A program made the translations under genes and the position numbers. The notes beneath the pieces are model-generated. The model worked only from the letters and a program-made list of their open reading frames with translations. It had not been told where the DNA came from and searched no databases. A stretch of 64,000 nt of DNA, from positions 135,004,306 through 135,068,305 of the forward strand of contig OZ038381.1 of NCBI GenBank assembly GCA_964036045.1. The letters are read 5' to 3'. This document shows, piece after piece, positions 22,014 through 33,779 of the stretch. This DNA comes from Eutreptiella sp. 'Long Island Sound 2002' (lineage: Eukaryota > Euglenozoa > Euglenophyceae > Eutreptiales > Eutreptiaceae). Every line of letters begins with the position of its first letter. The stretch's first letter is position 1.

Positions 22014-25000
22014 AATCCGGAAATCCGTGGAATCTCAGAGAAAGCGAAGGCACATCGGGTGCCGAAGAAGGCTCAGGAAGAGCCAAAACCGCTGAGTTTC
22101 GCCACTCCCAACCCCTGGAGCGCCCTGCCAAGGGAAGTACATGTGGGTACGGGACGTGGCAAGAAGGAAGGAGCGACCACGGAGAGCCCCGTGGACGGGC
22201 AGGACCAACCCAAGATCTACACCATCCGTGACCATACCCTTGAAGTCCTGATGCACCCGGACGTGCTAGAGTTGCATGCCGTGAGAGTCGTCCATACACC
22301 TCATGGCGACGAGCGGCAGTTGCACTTGAAAGTGCGAGTACGGTGCGGACGAGAGGAGAAGGTGGTGGATGTGTTGGTGGATACGGGTGCCCAGGTGAGC
22401 CTGGTCCGGAGAGGGTTGTTCAAGGAGGAATTCCTGCAGCCCAGCCGGAGACCGGTCCGCCTGAAGGTCGCCAATGGAGAGATCATGGGTGGTGGCACCC
22501 ATGAGGCCACTATCAGTATGGAATTCTGGGAACATGAGCGCTTGAACCGCCCTGATCAGGCGAAGAGAAGCACTCTATCCGGGAACTTCTATGTGGCCGA
22601 TATTACCGATTGGGATATGATCATGGGGTATGACTTCATGGTGGCCAACGCCATTGGAGCCCTTCCCCATCGCGCAACGCTGGTCCGGGAGGACGATGAA
22701 TGCCTCACATGGCTGTCTACGGATTATGCGTGCGGGTCATCCCAATGGAACGCCGAGGAAGAGGATCGGATCGTCCGAGCGGTGCAAGCTGTGGGTGCCA
22801 AGTCCAGAGGAGACCGTGGAGTTCAGCTAACGGAGTATGGAATGGCGCCACAAGTGTACCCCAGGATGATTCAGACGCTGGGAGCTGAAGTGCCCGAGAC
22901 GGACGTCTTCGCTTCCCGGGATGCCCCAGTTCTGCGGAAGTGTAGGAGGCATTGGCATCGAGGAGACTCAGCCTGGCACAGGCATTGGGGTTTGAAGGAG
23001 TGGGGACCCATGTACTGGCATGGCTCCCTGGACAATACCAGACGTACGGTGGAGAAGATCATCGCGGATAGGGCGAAGGGGATCCTGGTCATAACCGGCA
23101 TAGGATCCACCCCATGTCCGCTGGAGGGTCTCAAGTCGACGCTGGACTCCATCACCCTGAACGAGATGTCATTCGGGCCAGAGGAGGAGTTGTTCATCGA
23201 TGCCAAGGGTGTATCAATGCCCTCCCCGGGTCAAGCGTGGGGTACCAAGGCTTTCCTGGTGGATGGGGCGCAAGCCCAGCCCACGGGTGATGAAGCATTC
23301 ATCCGTAGGGTGGAGGCGGTGCCCATGAAGGTCGTGTTTGAGCCCAAGGAGGGGACGGATCAGCCTATTGATGGCATTGATGTCCTGTCCCACGCCGAGA
23401 TCAACCACGTCGTCAACTACATGCGAATGGGGATGCACGACCGTGTGGCAGCCAAGAGGAGGCGGGCCATGGTCACATCTCCGCATTGGTGGGATGACAA
23501 GATGTTGGTCACCGGCAAATATGAGAAGGACGAGTTCGTGGCGAGGGTCATGGATCACATCGCGGACCAATACGATGGTCCGGTTGGGTCGGACCCACCA
23601 ACATGGGACTTTCCGAGAATGGGTGCCGATATCGACAGTCACCAGCCCGAGGCCGCAAATTTCCGAAGAATATCGGTGGGAAGAGCTCCCCACGACAATG
23701 AAGACGGCATATCGGACGAGGAGAAGTCGGAATCGGACCCAGAAGAGGCCTATACCGCAGTGCGGTCGGTTGTGTCTATACCGAAGCAAGCGGCTGAAGA
23801 GGCCCAGGAGAACCCGAAGGTCGCCGAGCTGAAGGAGAGGCTGATCAAGGCCTATCCGCGGCTATTCAGTGGCGTCGCCAACAAGAACCCTCCAGATCGT
23901 GGGAGGTTTGGTACAGCGAAGATCAAGCTGAAGCCGAACCCGAAGATCTATCGTCATCGAGAGTACCAACTTCAGGGCGATCGGGCCGAGGCCATGAAGA
24001 AGCTGTTGGCCGAGTTCATTGAGCGGGGATGGATCCAACCCTCCAACAGTGAGTGGGCCAGCCCAGCCTTCATCGTGCCCAAGAAGGAGAAGGGCGAGTG
24101 GAGGTTGGTGGTTGATTACAGAGGTTTGAACGAGCAGACCGAGCACGACTCGTACTCGCTTCCCTTGATCGACTCCATCCTCCAAAAGCAACAGAAAAAG
24201 CGGATTTTCACGGTGTTGGACCTGAAACACGGTTACCACCAGATGCCGCTACACCCGGACTCCAGGCCCTGCACAGCGATGTCGACGCCGCTGGGGCCCA
24301 TGCAGTGGAAAGTGGTGCCTATGGGTGCCAAGAATGGCAATGCTGCTTTCCAGCGCATGATGGAGGACCTACTCGGTCCTGTCCGGGACTGTGCCGATCC
24401 CTTCGTAGATGACATCATCATCGGGTCCGGCACGGAGAACATGACTGAGGACGAGCTCATCGACGCGCATGAGAAGGATCTGCGTCGAGTGCTCAGCGAG
24501 TTGGACAAGCACAACATGGTGTGCAAGCCCACCAAAGCCTCACTCTTCGTGAGGGAAGTGGAGTTCGCGGGTCACGTGGTTGGTCACGGGCAACGCCGTC
24601 CCATGCCTGGGAAGCTGGCGTCCCTGCACCACTGGGAGAAACCCCAGACCATCAGCGAACTCCGATCCTTCATGGGGTTCTGCAACTACTATTCGGGCTA
24701 CGTCCGGATGTATGCAGAACTGTCGGGGCCGCTGCACAAGATGCTGCAAGTGGGCAAGTTCGATGGCCGGAAGGGGAGCAAGAAGAAGCTTGCCTGGACC
24801 CCTGAGGCTGAGGATGCGTTCAACGGCCTGAAGGAGCGACTCCTGAGGCAATTGGGACTGTTCCTGGTGGACCCGGACAAGGGATTCGTGCTCCGAACAG
24901 ACGCCTCGGATTATGCCGTGGGGGCAGTCCTCGAGCAAGTCCGGGACGACGGGTCACACGTACCCGTAGCGTTTTGGAGTCGGATCCTGGCCGAGGGCCA

Positions 25001-27034
25001 ACGCCGCACATGGACCGCGAGGGAGAAGGAGACGTACGCCATTGTTTGTGCGCTCAGGAAGTGGTCTGGCCACATCGGATTGCAACCGGTGGTGGTTTGT
25101 ACAGACCATCAGTCCTTGCAGAGCTGGTACAAGGAGCACGTCGACACCCCCTCGGGACCGGCGGCAAGGAGGGCCCGATGGCATGAGACGTTCGCCAAGT
25201 TCGACCTCAGCGTCGTATACGTCCCGGGGAAGGACAACACTGTGGCGGATTGCCTCAGTCGATGGGCCTACCCCGCGGGCAAGGCTTGGATGGACATATC
25301 CAGCCATGGGGACGCCGAGGAAACCGAGGAGGCCAAGCGCATCATCGAGATGGAGAAGGTCATGGAGCAAGAGGGGGTCAAGTGCTTTGTGGTGATGGCG
25401 AACCGTACGGACCTGGCCAAATTCCGGGGTGCCTGCGTCCAAGCTATTCGAGAGGAAACCCTCGAGCAATGGATGGTGGCCCCTGTAGAGCTAGTCAGGT
25501 CGGTGCTCACAGAGGACTGGTCGGATGACTACGCGGCATCCCAGCACTGGAGCAAGTACTGGAATGCCATGAGCGCACCGTCGAACGACGAATGGCCCGA
25601 GGGCTTGACCGAGGATGGCGACAAGTTGTTCCTCAAGGACAAGCTGCTGGTGCCCGAGAACCGAGTGGAGGAGCTCATTGACCATTGGCACAACGCCCAG
25701 CTCATGCACCCTGGCCGAGACAAGATGCAGCAGGACCTGGAGTGGCGTTTCAAGTTCCCTCCGGGGTACTACGCCATCCTGGATAGGTACTGCAGCGACT
25801 GTGCCGTGTGTCGGGCCACGAAGAGCCCTAACCACTCCACAGCGGGCAACCCGGTGTATACGGCTATACCGGATGCCCCTATGCGGTCCGTGGCCATGGA
25901 TGTATTCGCCATGCCGGAGGTCACCGTGGAGGGAGAGACCTATGACTGTGTCATCCTGGCGGTGGATAGGCACAGTGGGTATATCGTGGCGGTCCCGGGC
26001 AAGAAGTCCAAGAAGAAGGACAAGAAGGACAAGCATGGAGTGGGGCTGCAGGCCAAGACCGTCGCTAATGCCATGATCAGGCATTGGCTGACGATTTTCG
26101 ATGTCCCAGCTGTCATCTGCAGCGATCGGGGCAGTCAATTCGTGGGGACGTGGTTCAAGACGATGTGCAAGCACATGGGGATTCGGCACGCCAAGACCGT
26201 GGCGTACCACAGCCGGTCGAATGGCCGTGCTGAGGTGGCCGGGCGGCAGATGTTCGAGAAGTTCCGCCAGCTGCACATTGACGAACCGGGCCGGAACTGG
26301 TATAACTCGCTGTGGAGAGTGCTCCAAGCGTATCACGACCTTCCGGGGCCCACTGGACTGTCGCCCCATCGCATCCTGTTCCTACGGGATCGAGTGTCAC
26401 GCACTCTCCCGTGGATGAACCATGGCAAAGTGGCCCGGGATGCGAACGCTATGATGTCTGAGGCGGACGACACGGCGGCAAGGCACTTCAGGACGAGCAT
26501 GACAAGAGGGCCAAGTACTTCAAGCAGGGAAAGGTCCAGAAGTATGCTCTCCAAGACACCGTGTGGGTGGAGCGGCACCACAAGGATGTCCTGTCCAGGC
26601 ATCGGCAGGCGTCCTGGCATGTGCCGGGGGTAATCGTGCGGAAGGTCGGGCAGGATGTGTATGCGGTTCGTGTGGGGGACAACAAGATCCTGGACCGCGA
26701 CCACACCCAGCTTCGTCCCCGAGCACCCGACCCCAGCGGACGTCCCGTCACCTTCGAGTTCACGGCCGGCGATGTGGAGTCGGACGATGAGGGTGAGGAC
26801 GACGATTTCACCGCGGAGAAGATCCTGGCGGACAAGCCGGACCCGGGGACGCCTGGGGGGAGGCTTTACAAGGTCCGTTGGAAGGGATTCGCCGCATCCA
26901 GGGACTCGTGGGAGCCTCCGAGCAGTTTCGTGCCGAGGTATACCACGGTCTGGATGGACTACCTAAAGAAAAAGGGTATTTCTTTGGATGTCAAGGACGT
27001 ATTGGTCCATTTGGTTGCTGCTGTAGCACCGTAA
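22014..27034 (+). pseudogene. pol: Pol polyprotein of outer family A element (10-nt deletion before chromodomain)
   Basis: Open from an ATG inside LTR3 (21918) through 26633, so 1571 codons fuse 28 LTR-encoded residues and a short linker to pol. Protease DTGA is at 22380-22391. The Dam-like segment lacks NPPF. RT has FVDD at 24402-24413, then RNase H and the HHCC module. The integrase triad is Asp 25899, Asp 26124 and Glu 26232, the last two spaced D-35-E. A Lys-rich insert (KKSKKKDKKDKHG) lies between the first two acidic residues and could be a nuclear localisation signal. Relative to the inner copy a 10-nt deletion near 26478 shifts the frame. The C-terminal region and chromodomain continue in another frame (26561-27034), ending in TAA. 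The integrase catalytic core is intact here although broken in the inner copy. Confidence 0.9.
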
Positions 27035-27417
27035 TGGATCCCCCCTTGGCATTTTGTTTGTTTCTGTGAATGGGGAGACAAGTGAGGGCGTTCATCCGGG
27101 GATTTTTCGGCCCTGATCGGCCATATACCCCCTTCACTGGATCTCGGAATATATATATCATTGTGGTATACTTATTTAGATCGACCGACGACGTTTTTCT
27201 ATCTTTGATCCCCTTGGTCCATGTTGTAGATCAAGAGGAGACCGGATATGGCGTAGGGCGCTGATTATCAGTGTCCTCACCCCTCCCTTGGGGCATGGGG
27301 GACGCCTACGACGTGTGTGGGGCCTCCATGTGTCCTTGGGACATGGAGGGGGGGGTTGGAGCCCATTGGGGTCCTCCCGTCCTCTCTTCATTGATTTCCG
27401 AGCGGATACAACGCTCT
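27035..27417 (+). other. 3' untranslated region of outer element
   Basis: Near-identical to 19253-19635. It holds only short unconserved ORFs. Confidence 0.6.
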
Positions 27418-27428
27418 GAGAAGGGGGG
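27418..27428 (+). other. Polypurine tract, outer element
   Basis: GAGAAGGGGGG directly before the TG of LTR4. Confidence 0.75.
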
Positions 27429-29798
27429 TGAAGCCGGTTCGGACCCCCGTGGCCATCTTGGGGTCACTTGGGGTGTGTATCTATGTGCCGGCAAGCCGCC
27501 ATCCGCCATTGGCTGATATCATACTCTCCCATCCACCTGATCTAACCCGATGTGATAGTGTGATAGGTTTGGCCATTCCGGCTATGAGCGGCCATAACCG
27601 AGCGGTCAGAACCGAGGCGCCGCCAGCGGAGATCTATATATCAGAATATCAGGAATCAACAGGGTTTTATTATCATAATGTTTCCGTAATTTTTCAGCCT
27701 TTCGTTCTGATGGTCAATGTATCGGCGACTGTCAGTTGGCTCGCGATTTTGCGTTAACCGATTGGTTAACTGTTATTTCCAGATATTTTGGCGGATATTC
27801 CGTTGAAGGGTCAGATTTCATCAGCAAAGGGTTCGTTGCTTCCGCAATCTTCTAAATAAGCACTCGAAATTTTAATCAGAATTTTTCGCGATGTCCAATT
27901 CGGATTTTCGACTTCGACATCGCCGCACTTGATTTGGACTTCTTCGATTGGTCATACTCCTTTCCCTATGCCCGAATCAGGTTTCCCTTATACTTGCCAC
28001 CCATTTGACTTGGAGATATAAGGGAAACAAAAGCGAATCGTGGGACCACTTTGAAGGATCATATCTACGCGCGAGTGTGAGGAACGAGAATAAGGAAGGT
28101 TGGGTTGCAAGCGCCTTAGTCTCAACTTAATTCAGGAAGCATCAAACGCCTTTGGTGTGTACACATGCCCGGTGTAGCAAGGGATAAGGGTCAAGAGGGT
28201 ATAAAGTGATGTATAACTCTTGGACCGTGCAACCGAATATTTTAATGCGACTTTCGAGTGTGCCGCATGAGTGTTGGGGTTGCATAGCAACTTTCCTTGG
28301 GTTCCTACGTATTTTTAACGTGAAGTTATGCCAAGGGAGGCACATGGCATATCATGGTGGGAGCCACTTTTGAGGGTATGTTTTCTATGCATGGTATATG
28401 TCTTGATATGCTCACGCCCATGTTATATATCTTCGTGTGGCCGAAGAGATGGGGAGCCATACGTGACAAGGGCTTTGCCCATGTCCCAATTGTGGAATTC
28501 AAAGCGCTAGACCAAGTCTACCGCGTATGTATTGCTCATGGTATGTTTGACAAAGAGATCCATGGGTGCACTCCCATTTTCATGGGGCATGTAGATATTA
28601 GTGGCGAAGGTATCTCCATGCGCCCGATTGGGGATCCAAGTGGGGGAATTGTTCGCAAATGGTTCGAATCATTTGTGTATTGAACCATGAGCGGATATCA
28701 CGGGTGAGCATAGAGATATACTATCATGACAACTTTGTATTTGGTCATATTTTCATGTTTTTGACCTCATTTTATGCTCATTTTTGTGTTTTATGTGCTC
28801 AACTGGTCGGCCAACAGCAAAGTGCCGAGAGATCCGTGAACTATGGTATGTTGCTGATTTGTTGGGATATGCTTCGGTGTTGTACCTCACCATATGCCGG
28901 ATCACGTGGTCACTTTGGCTTGGCACACGAGGCCTCACAAAATTAGGTCTCAAACTCATGAGCTGACTTGTGAAGCATGCCATGTACATAACCGGAGGAG
29001 TTTCGGAGCCAATGATGGGATATTCTTGGGCATGGACCTTTGGTGTATATCACCCTTGTATATTACTTTCCGGTTTGACACATGCATGGAGCATATGAAC
29101 ATTTGCCATATGCATTTTTGAGTATATAATTGATTTTTGGGCATAATGGTGTGATTTGCCTGATTCTGCCATGTTGTGAGGTCATCTTCATGGGGCAGTT
29201 CTCCAAGCCCATTCGACTCCAAGTCCAACCAAGGTTATGTCAGGGTAGGGCATGGTCCTGAGTGCCACTCTAGGCCATGACACGCCACCTGCCCTATTGG
29301 GCTAGGATTTAGAGGCTTGGGAGTGAACACATTTTTGGGGTTTGTGTATTGACTTGTGACACATGGCATTCAGCCATCTCATTTGACCTGGTTCAGGGCA
29401 ATATGTTGGTGAGTCAAGGGAAGGTCTTGACTCCAGGGAATGAGGGGTTTATGGCTGTGAATGTGTATGTTTACCTCTTTCCCCAACTTTGCTTCATATG
29501 TGTTCATATGCCAATTTCAGGGCTTTCTTCTTTGGTGCAATTCTTGTACATGCCCGCCACCGTGGGAATACCGGTGTGCTGAACGGAAGCCCGCAGCCTG
29601 ATTTGGATTGTGAATTGGGTTATTGCTGTACTTGTGGGATCTGGTTGCCATTCAGGGTTGAAGGAGGAATTTTTTTTCTATATTTTTGGATTTGGACCCT
29701 GGAAATTGAGGAATGCAATCGTTGATCCGGAGTAAATCAGCAGGGGTTACTGGCGGAAGGGGCACAGCGGGGGCCGGTCCTGGTAGGGACCTTCTTTA
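27429..29798 (+). repeat. Family A 3' LTR of the outer element (LTR4)
   Basis: 2370 bp, ends CTTCTTTA, followed by CCCC and then GC-rich host-like sequence. It shares with LTR1 the variants that LTR2/3 lack. TATAAA is at 28200-28205. The LTR ORF equivalent to that of LTR1 is at 28354-28683. Confidence 0.9.
28200..28205 (+). promoter_or_regulatory. LTR4 TATA box
   Basis: TATAAA in the shared context AGAGGGTATAAAGTGAT. From this LTR it would transcribe outward into the region at 29799 and beyond. Confidence 0.5.
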
Positions 29799-29802
29799 CC
29801 CC

Positions 29803-32445
29803 CGGGACGTGGTGCCGGAAGTTGCTCAGGGAGGCCATCCGGGCTACCCATGTTTCCCGCTCCCACTCTTTGGTGCTGTCGAGGGTGGCGTCGGGTGGGG
29901 GGTGGGCCATGTCGGGCTCGTGGTAGCGGGTGCGGCCCTTGGTGTCCACCCGCCCCGGCACGGGGTGTCTGACCAGGTGTCGCCCCCAGTCGATGGGGGG
30001 CACCCAGATCCGGCTCCCCGTGGGGGGCGGGCTCTCGCCGTCTTGGGTGGCGCGTGGGGGGCGCTCGTGTCGGGCGACGTTGAGGAAGGCGTCGAAGAGG
30101 AAGTCTCTGACGCCTTCCCCCAGGGTGGCCGCCTGGACCAGGGTGGCCGCCCGGATGGGGGTGCTGGTGCCGGAGGTGCGGAGGTACAGCACGACGTCCT
30201 GTTCCCCGAGTCCCCGGAGGTGCTGCCGTACCGCTGCGGGGTTGTGTAGGGCGTAGGGTTCGGCCGGTGCGGCGGCTGGTGGTGCGGGCTGTGATGGGGG
30301 GGGTGGTGTGGGTTGGGGGGGGTGGTCGTCGTTGTCGCGCGTGGGGTCCGGTGATGGGGTCTCTTGTGGCGGTCGCGGGAGGAGGGATTCGCGGTGGCGT
30401 GTGTCGGCGGGGGTATCGACGTCAATTGGCTGGTGCTGGCTGCAGCGTGTTGTGTCCGTGGCCTGGTCTCGGGGGGGGGGGGGGGGGGGGGGGGTGGTGT
30501 GGCGGTGGCACTGTTGGTGGTGGGGGGGGCGGGGGTGCATGTTGTGCTGGCTGGGGGTCTGGGCGTCCCTGTGGGTCGTGTGGGTGTTGCGTGTGTGCGC
30601 CGTGCGGCCCTTGCGGTTCTTGACTGGTTGTGGTGCCGGGGTGTGGGTGGGAGGCGGTCGCATGAGCGTCCGGGTGGGGCTGTGGTCCGTATGTAATCAG
30701 TGGCTGCTGGTGGATGGTGCTCGCTGGTATGGGGTGTGGGCGGGGGGGCTGCTGGTGGTGGTGGGGTGGGGGGGGCGGGGGTGGGTGTTGCGCTGCCTGG
30801 GGGTCCGGGCGTCCCTGTGGGTCGTGTGGGTGTTGCGTGTGTGCGCCGTGTGGCCCTTGCGGTTCTTGACTGGTTGTGGTGCCGGGGTGCGGGTGGGAGG
30901 CGGCCGCATGAGCCCCCGGGTGGGGCTGTGGTCCGTATGTGATGGGTGGCTGCTGGTGGATGGTGCTGGCTGGTATGGGGTGTGGGTGGGGGAGCTGTTG
31001 GTGGTGGTGGGGCGCTCCTACTAGGCCCTGGTGTTGCTGGTGTGCGTGCGCGGCTCCTCGCGGGTCCATGGGGGTGTACCGTGGCTCGTATGTCGTGGGC
31101 CCGTGTAGCGGGGGCGGCGGGTGGTACTGGACCGTGTGGTGGTGGTGTGGAGGGTGTGCCGGTTGTGTGTGGTACCTTGGCGTTGGTGGGTGTGGTGGCA
31201 GGGGCTGGTGGTGGTGGAATACGTGATGGTGTGGTGCGGTGATGTGCGCTGTGTGGGGTGGGTGGTTCGCGGGGCCTGGTTGTGCTGGGGCGTGGTGGGG
31301 ATGTAGCTGGTGGGGGTCGCTGTAGCATGGGGGCATTAGGGGGTAGGGGTTGGGAGGGACGGGGGCGTGGTGGTGGTGTTGGTGGTGCCATGTCCCCTGG
31401 CTCTGCGCGTATGGTGGTCCTGGCATGGTGTGGACGTGTGTGGGCGGTGGTGGCTGACTGGGCTGCAGGGTTTGGGTGCTGCGGTACGGTGGTGGTGGTG
31501 GGCGCTGGCGGTGGCGGTGTTGTTGGTGTGCCCCGGGGGTCTGGGCGTGGGGTGGTGCGGTGTTGCTGGACCCGGGCCTTGGTCGGGGCGTCGCGCCCTG
31601 CTGGCGGGCGCGTTCGCGGGCCCCCTGACCTGTCTTGGTCTTCTTGGCCTGGTGAGTGTCGGGGGCGGGTGAACCCCCCTGTCCCCGTGGGGGCGACGGG
31701 GAGCGGGCGTGCCAGCGGTGTGCCTCTTGGAGGCTCGTCTTGAGGCCTCTGACGCAGGTTTCCTGGTCCGTGAGGCCCATCCGCGTGGCGGTGGCCTCGT
31801 CGGGGGCGGCCAGGTGGGCGTCCCGAAAAGACGCCCAGCCCTCCGGGGGCTTCCGTTGTGCAGGGTGGGGGTGGTGTGCCGGGTAGAGGAGTGCGCTGAG
31901 TGGGTAAGGTGTTCCCTTCCGTCGGCCGAGGGCGTGTTTGAACCGGCAGCAAGTGATTCGGAGGTAGGCTGCTATCTCCTCTGGCGCCGTGTCGGCCCAC
32001 GCTTCCGGCGTCAGGGCTGCTTCTTGGGGGGCCGGGAGTTGTGGGTCTGGGAGGTGTAGGTCTCGGTGGTGGAGGTATAGGGCGAGGAGGATGTGGCGAG
32101 CCGCCACGTTCAAGCCGCCTCCGCTGTGGCGTAGGGGTGGGCTGTGGGGGGGCAGGGGTGTGCTGCCCGTGGCCACGGCTATGGTCCATGCGTGGTCCGC
32201 CGCGTCCGCCACGTAGTACCCTCCCAGGTGGTCCCGGAGGGTGTCGGTGAGGAACCCGAAGAAGCTGGGGTGGCTGGCGGGGGAGGTGCGGCTGGGGCCG
32301 CGGGACGCTCGCGGTGGCGGGGGTTGAGGTCCCCGCAGTGGGGGCAGCGGGTGAGGCGGTGCGCGGCTCTCAGGCAGACTCAGTGGTCTGGGTTGCAGGG
32401 CAGGGCTGTCTGTGGTAGCCGCTGGCGAACGCAGAGGGGACATGC
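29803..32445 (-). CDS. Hypothetical ORF module X, upstream part
   Basis: A minus-strand frame begins near ATG 32443-32445 (MSPLRSPAATTD). It holds a compact module at about 32290-31720 (SFFGFLTDTLRDHLGGYYV, ITCCRFKHALGRRKGTPYP, EGWASFRDAHLAAPDEATA), then a long Pro/His/Gln-rich linker. A second module at about 30262-29803 (VRQHLRGLGEQDVVLYLR, RDFLFDAFLNVARHERP, IWVPPIDWGRHLVRH) is in another frame. The frame change coincides with a run of more than 20 G at about 30469-30492, so slippage or a sequencing error is likely. The protein runs into the family A insertion (HVPG) and resumes at 3383. No family is recognised. It starts about 190 bp after the end of the LINE-like ORF at 32635, so it could be the first ORF of a head-to-tail neighbour. 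Confidence 0.35.
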
Positions 32446-32634
32446 GGTGGCTGGTGGTTGGTGGTACCTGTGGACGGACAGCGGCGTGGGGGGATGGGGG
32501 CTGGTGGCGCGCGCATGCTGGTGGGAGTGTGTGCGGTGCCTGTGCTGTCCGTGTGTGCTGTGCCAGTGCCGTGCTCGGTGGACGGTGTGTAGACGTGGTG
32601 GGGGTTCCGTGTTGGTATGTCACGGGGTAGGTTC

Positions 32635-33305
32635 TCATGGTTGGTAGAACAGGAGTTTGAGGAGGTGGGCTTGGTCTGTTGGGGGCAGGGTTGCCGCATG
32701 CTGCAGGTATTTGTGGATGCGGTATGTGAGCTGCTCCGCCGTCTTGGCAACGGCCGTCCGCTGCATGTGCGCCGCCGTGGCCTGGGGGTCCTCCGCGTGG
32801 GTGCGTAGCAAGGTGTAGACGGCAGTGGGGACGAGTCCCCTGCGGACTGCCTCGAGCACCTCCGTCCGCTTGAGGACGGTGGTGAGTTGCTGGGTCGCCG
32901 GGGACTGCGCCAGCCATCCGGCGTGCTGTGCCATGGTGTGGGTTGGGTTCCAGTCTGTGAGGGTGTCCAGTCCTCTGTACAGGGGGCACGCCTTGAAGTG
33001 GTCCCATGTTTCTTCTTCCGCGTGGCTGCAGATGCATTTGGTGTGTCTTGCGGGGACGTGGATCGAGCGGCGCGTATACCATCGGTGGTATCGGGTGAGG
33101 AGGGGAAGTTGTTTGAGGGCGAGTTGGAGTCGGGGCTTTTGTAGGTGTGCTGGGAGGCTATCCGGGCGCAGGGCGGAGTAGTAGAGGGGGGTGTGGACGG
33201 AGTCTTCGAGGCGTCGGAGGAGTTCGGTGTTCGCCTGGTGGCCCAGTGTGGTGGCCAGCTGCTGGATGGGTGTGAAGACATGAAGACACCTTCGAACCTC
33301 CTCTC
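32635..33305 (-). pseudogene. Probable LINE ORF2 C-terminal tail, 5'-truncated
   Basis: The minus frame, open from about 33290 to a stop at 32635-32637, encodes about 218 residues: LLRRLEDSVHTPLYYSALRP, LLTRYHRWYTRRSIHVPARH, then CICSHAEEETWDHFKACP and a helical tail (VLKRTEVLEAVRRGLVPTAV). The CxC..EEET..H...CP pattern is typical of the cysteine/histidine motif at the end of non-LTR retrotransposon ORF2 proteins. RT and endonuclease parts are absent because a family B LTR fragment begins at about 33306. The identification rests on one motif and position, so it is moderate. Confidence 0.5.
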
Positions 33306-33581
33306 AACATGCACATGAAGTGCTTGATGCTAACTTGGAGGCTAGAGTCAGTCCAGGTTTCACATAAAATCTTTTGTTTTATCCATTTGTGATTGAATCT
33401 TTGTAATTATACCTGCATTGTCTGTCTGCAGCCCTTCTGTGTTACACTGGATTTCAAACTATTCATTGATTCCATCCACATCCTGTTCTTGCTCTACTTG
33501 CTCCTTTGGTTTTGGGATTTCCACATCAAAAAACTGCAGGATTTCATCAAAATCTATAGGGCACTAATCAAGGACATCTTT
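33306..33581 (+). repeat. Family B LTR end fragment, inverted
   Basis: On the plus strand this reads GCACATGAAGTGC through GGACATCTTT, the reverse complement of 37217 to about 37495 and of 47591 to about 47870. It is opposite in orientation to the two B elements on its right. It stops exactly at the LTR terminus (CATCTTT) but no clear primer binding site follows. Confidence 0.75.
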
Positions 33582-33779
33582 CGTACTGAGCACCATGATG
33601 AGCACCATAAGGTCGGAAACCGTGACCCGGATAATACACCCCGTCATTACACTCCTAATAAAAAACTCCTCCAGTCATGAAATCCATGAACTCCACATTT
33701 GGCAATCAGCAGAGTACACAGCAGCAGATCTCAGCAACGAATGCTACCGAGAAATCAGAGTGCAGAGCATAAATTAAAT
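33582..33779. other. Unassigned spacer between LTR fragments
   Basis: About 200 bp of ordinary-composition sequence without similarity to the other repeats in the window. Short ORFs only. Confidence 0.4.

Larger units (their letters stand above)
3384..29798 (+). mobile_element. Family A outer Ty3/gypsy chromovirus, interrupted by the inner element
   Basis: The terminal repeats 3384-5753 and 27429-29798 are both 2370 bp and share diagnostic variants that the inner LTR pair lacks, such as CCGCCATCCGCCATTGG near the left end and GTTTTATGTGCTCAACTGG near 4740 and 28787. CCCC lies immediately outside both ends (3380-3383, 29799-29802), consistent with a 4-bp target duplication. The internal parts, gag 5974-8775 and pol 22014-27034, together make one complete set with no overlap, because the inner element 8809-22003 sits at the gag/pol boundary. 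Both genes are damaged, so the copy is not autonomous. Confidence 0.85.
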
